NCBI GenBank assembly: GCA_027061865.1
Contig: JAMOVZ010000421.1
Coordinates: forward strand, 1-5,953
DNA from: Desulfobacterales bacterium
GTDB taxonomy: Bacteria > Desulfobacterota > DSM-4660 > Desulfatiglandales > Desulfatiglandaceae
DNA: 5,953 nucleotides
Reading direction: 5' to 3'
The notes beneath the pieces were generated by a model. It was not told the DNA's origin and did no database searches. It worked only from the letters and a program-made list of their open reading frames with translations. Below, piece by piece: positions 5,951-5,953 of the stretch (within the stretch, counting starts at the first letter, position 1; every line of letters begins with the position of its first letter). Position numbers and translations under genes: made by a program.

Positions 5951-5953
5951 TGG

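Overview
The window carries part of a formate dehydrogenase locus. It most likely comes from an anaerobic bacterium of the Desulfobacterota (former Deltaproteobacteria: sulfate- or sulfur-metabolising, or syntrophic). The basis is the FdhA/FdhB type: a large molybdopterin subunit with a soluble three-cluster beta subunit that lacks a membrane anchor, as in the periplasmic enzymes of Desulfovibrio, together with fdhE nearby. The genus cannot be read from the sequence.

Layout, left to right. (1) 1-2219, plus strand: the last ~738 codons of the formate dehydrogenase catalytic subunit. The Tat signal, the first Fe-S site and the Sec/Cys active site lie upstream of the window. (2) 2235-2990: the Fe-S beta subunit, behind an exceptionally strong Shine-Dalgarno. 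(3) 2991-3102: an intergenic gap holding a 12-bp hairpin followed by TTTT, a likely intrinsic terminator or attenuator. (4) 3103-3696: an exported thioredoxin-like protein with a CPYC active site. (5) 3704-4306: an exported peroxiredoxin with a single cysteine. (6) 4303-5148: the FDH maturation factor FdhE, overlapping the peroxiredoxin gene by an ATGA. (7) 5154-5924, minus strand: an exported protein of unknown function that appears to be two tandem copies of a ~100-residue NTF2-like domain. It converges on fdhE with a 5-bp gap.

How the genes fit together. FdhA oxidises formate (or reduces CO2) and passes electrons to the three [4Fe-4S] clusters of FdhB. The dimer probably acts in the periplasm and exchanges electrons with a c-type cytochrome or membrane partner outside this window. 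FdhE acts in the cytoplasm during assembly and before export. The point of interest is the exported thiol pair (CPYC thioredoxin-like protein plus one-Cys peroxiredoxin) tightly packed with fdhE. This suggests a periplasmic peroxide-reducing or thiol-redox module tied to the oxygen-sensitive FDH. The catalytic subunit also carries two cysteines at a spacing resembling a disulfide switch reported for the Desulfovibrio vulgaris enzyme, which could be a target for such a module. That functional link is inference.

No RNA genes, mobile elements, CRISPR arrays or large repeats were seen. Apart from the 112-bp gap at 2991-3102, the window is essentially all coding.
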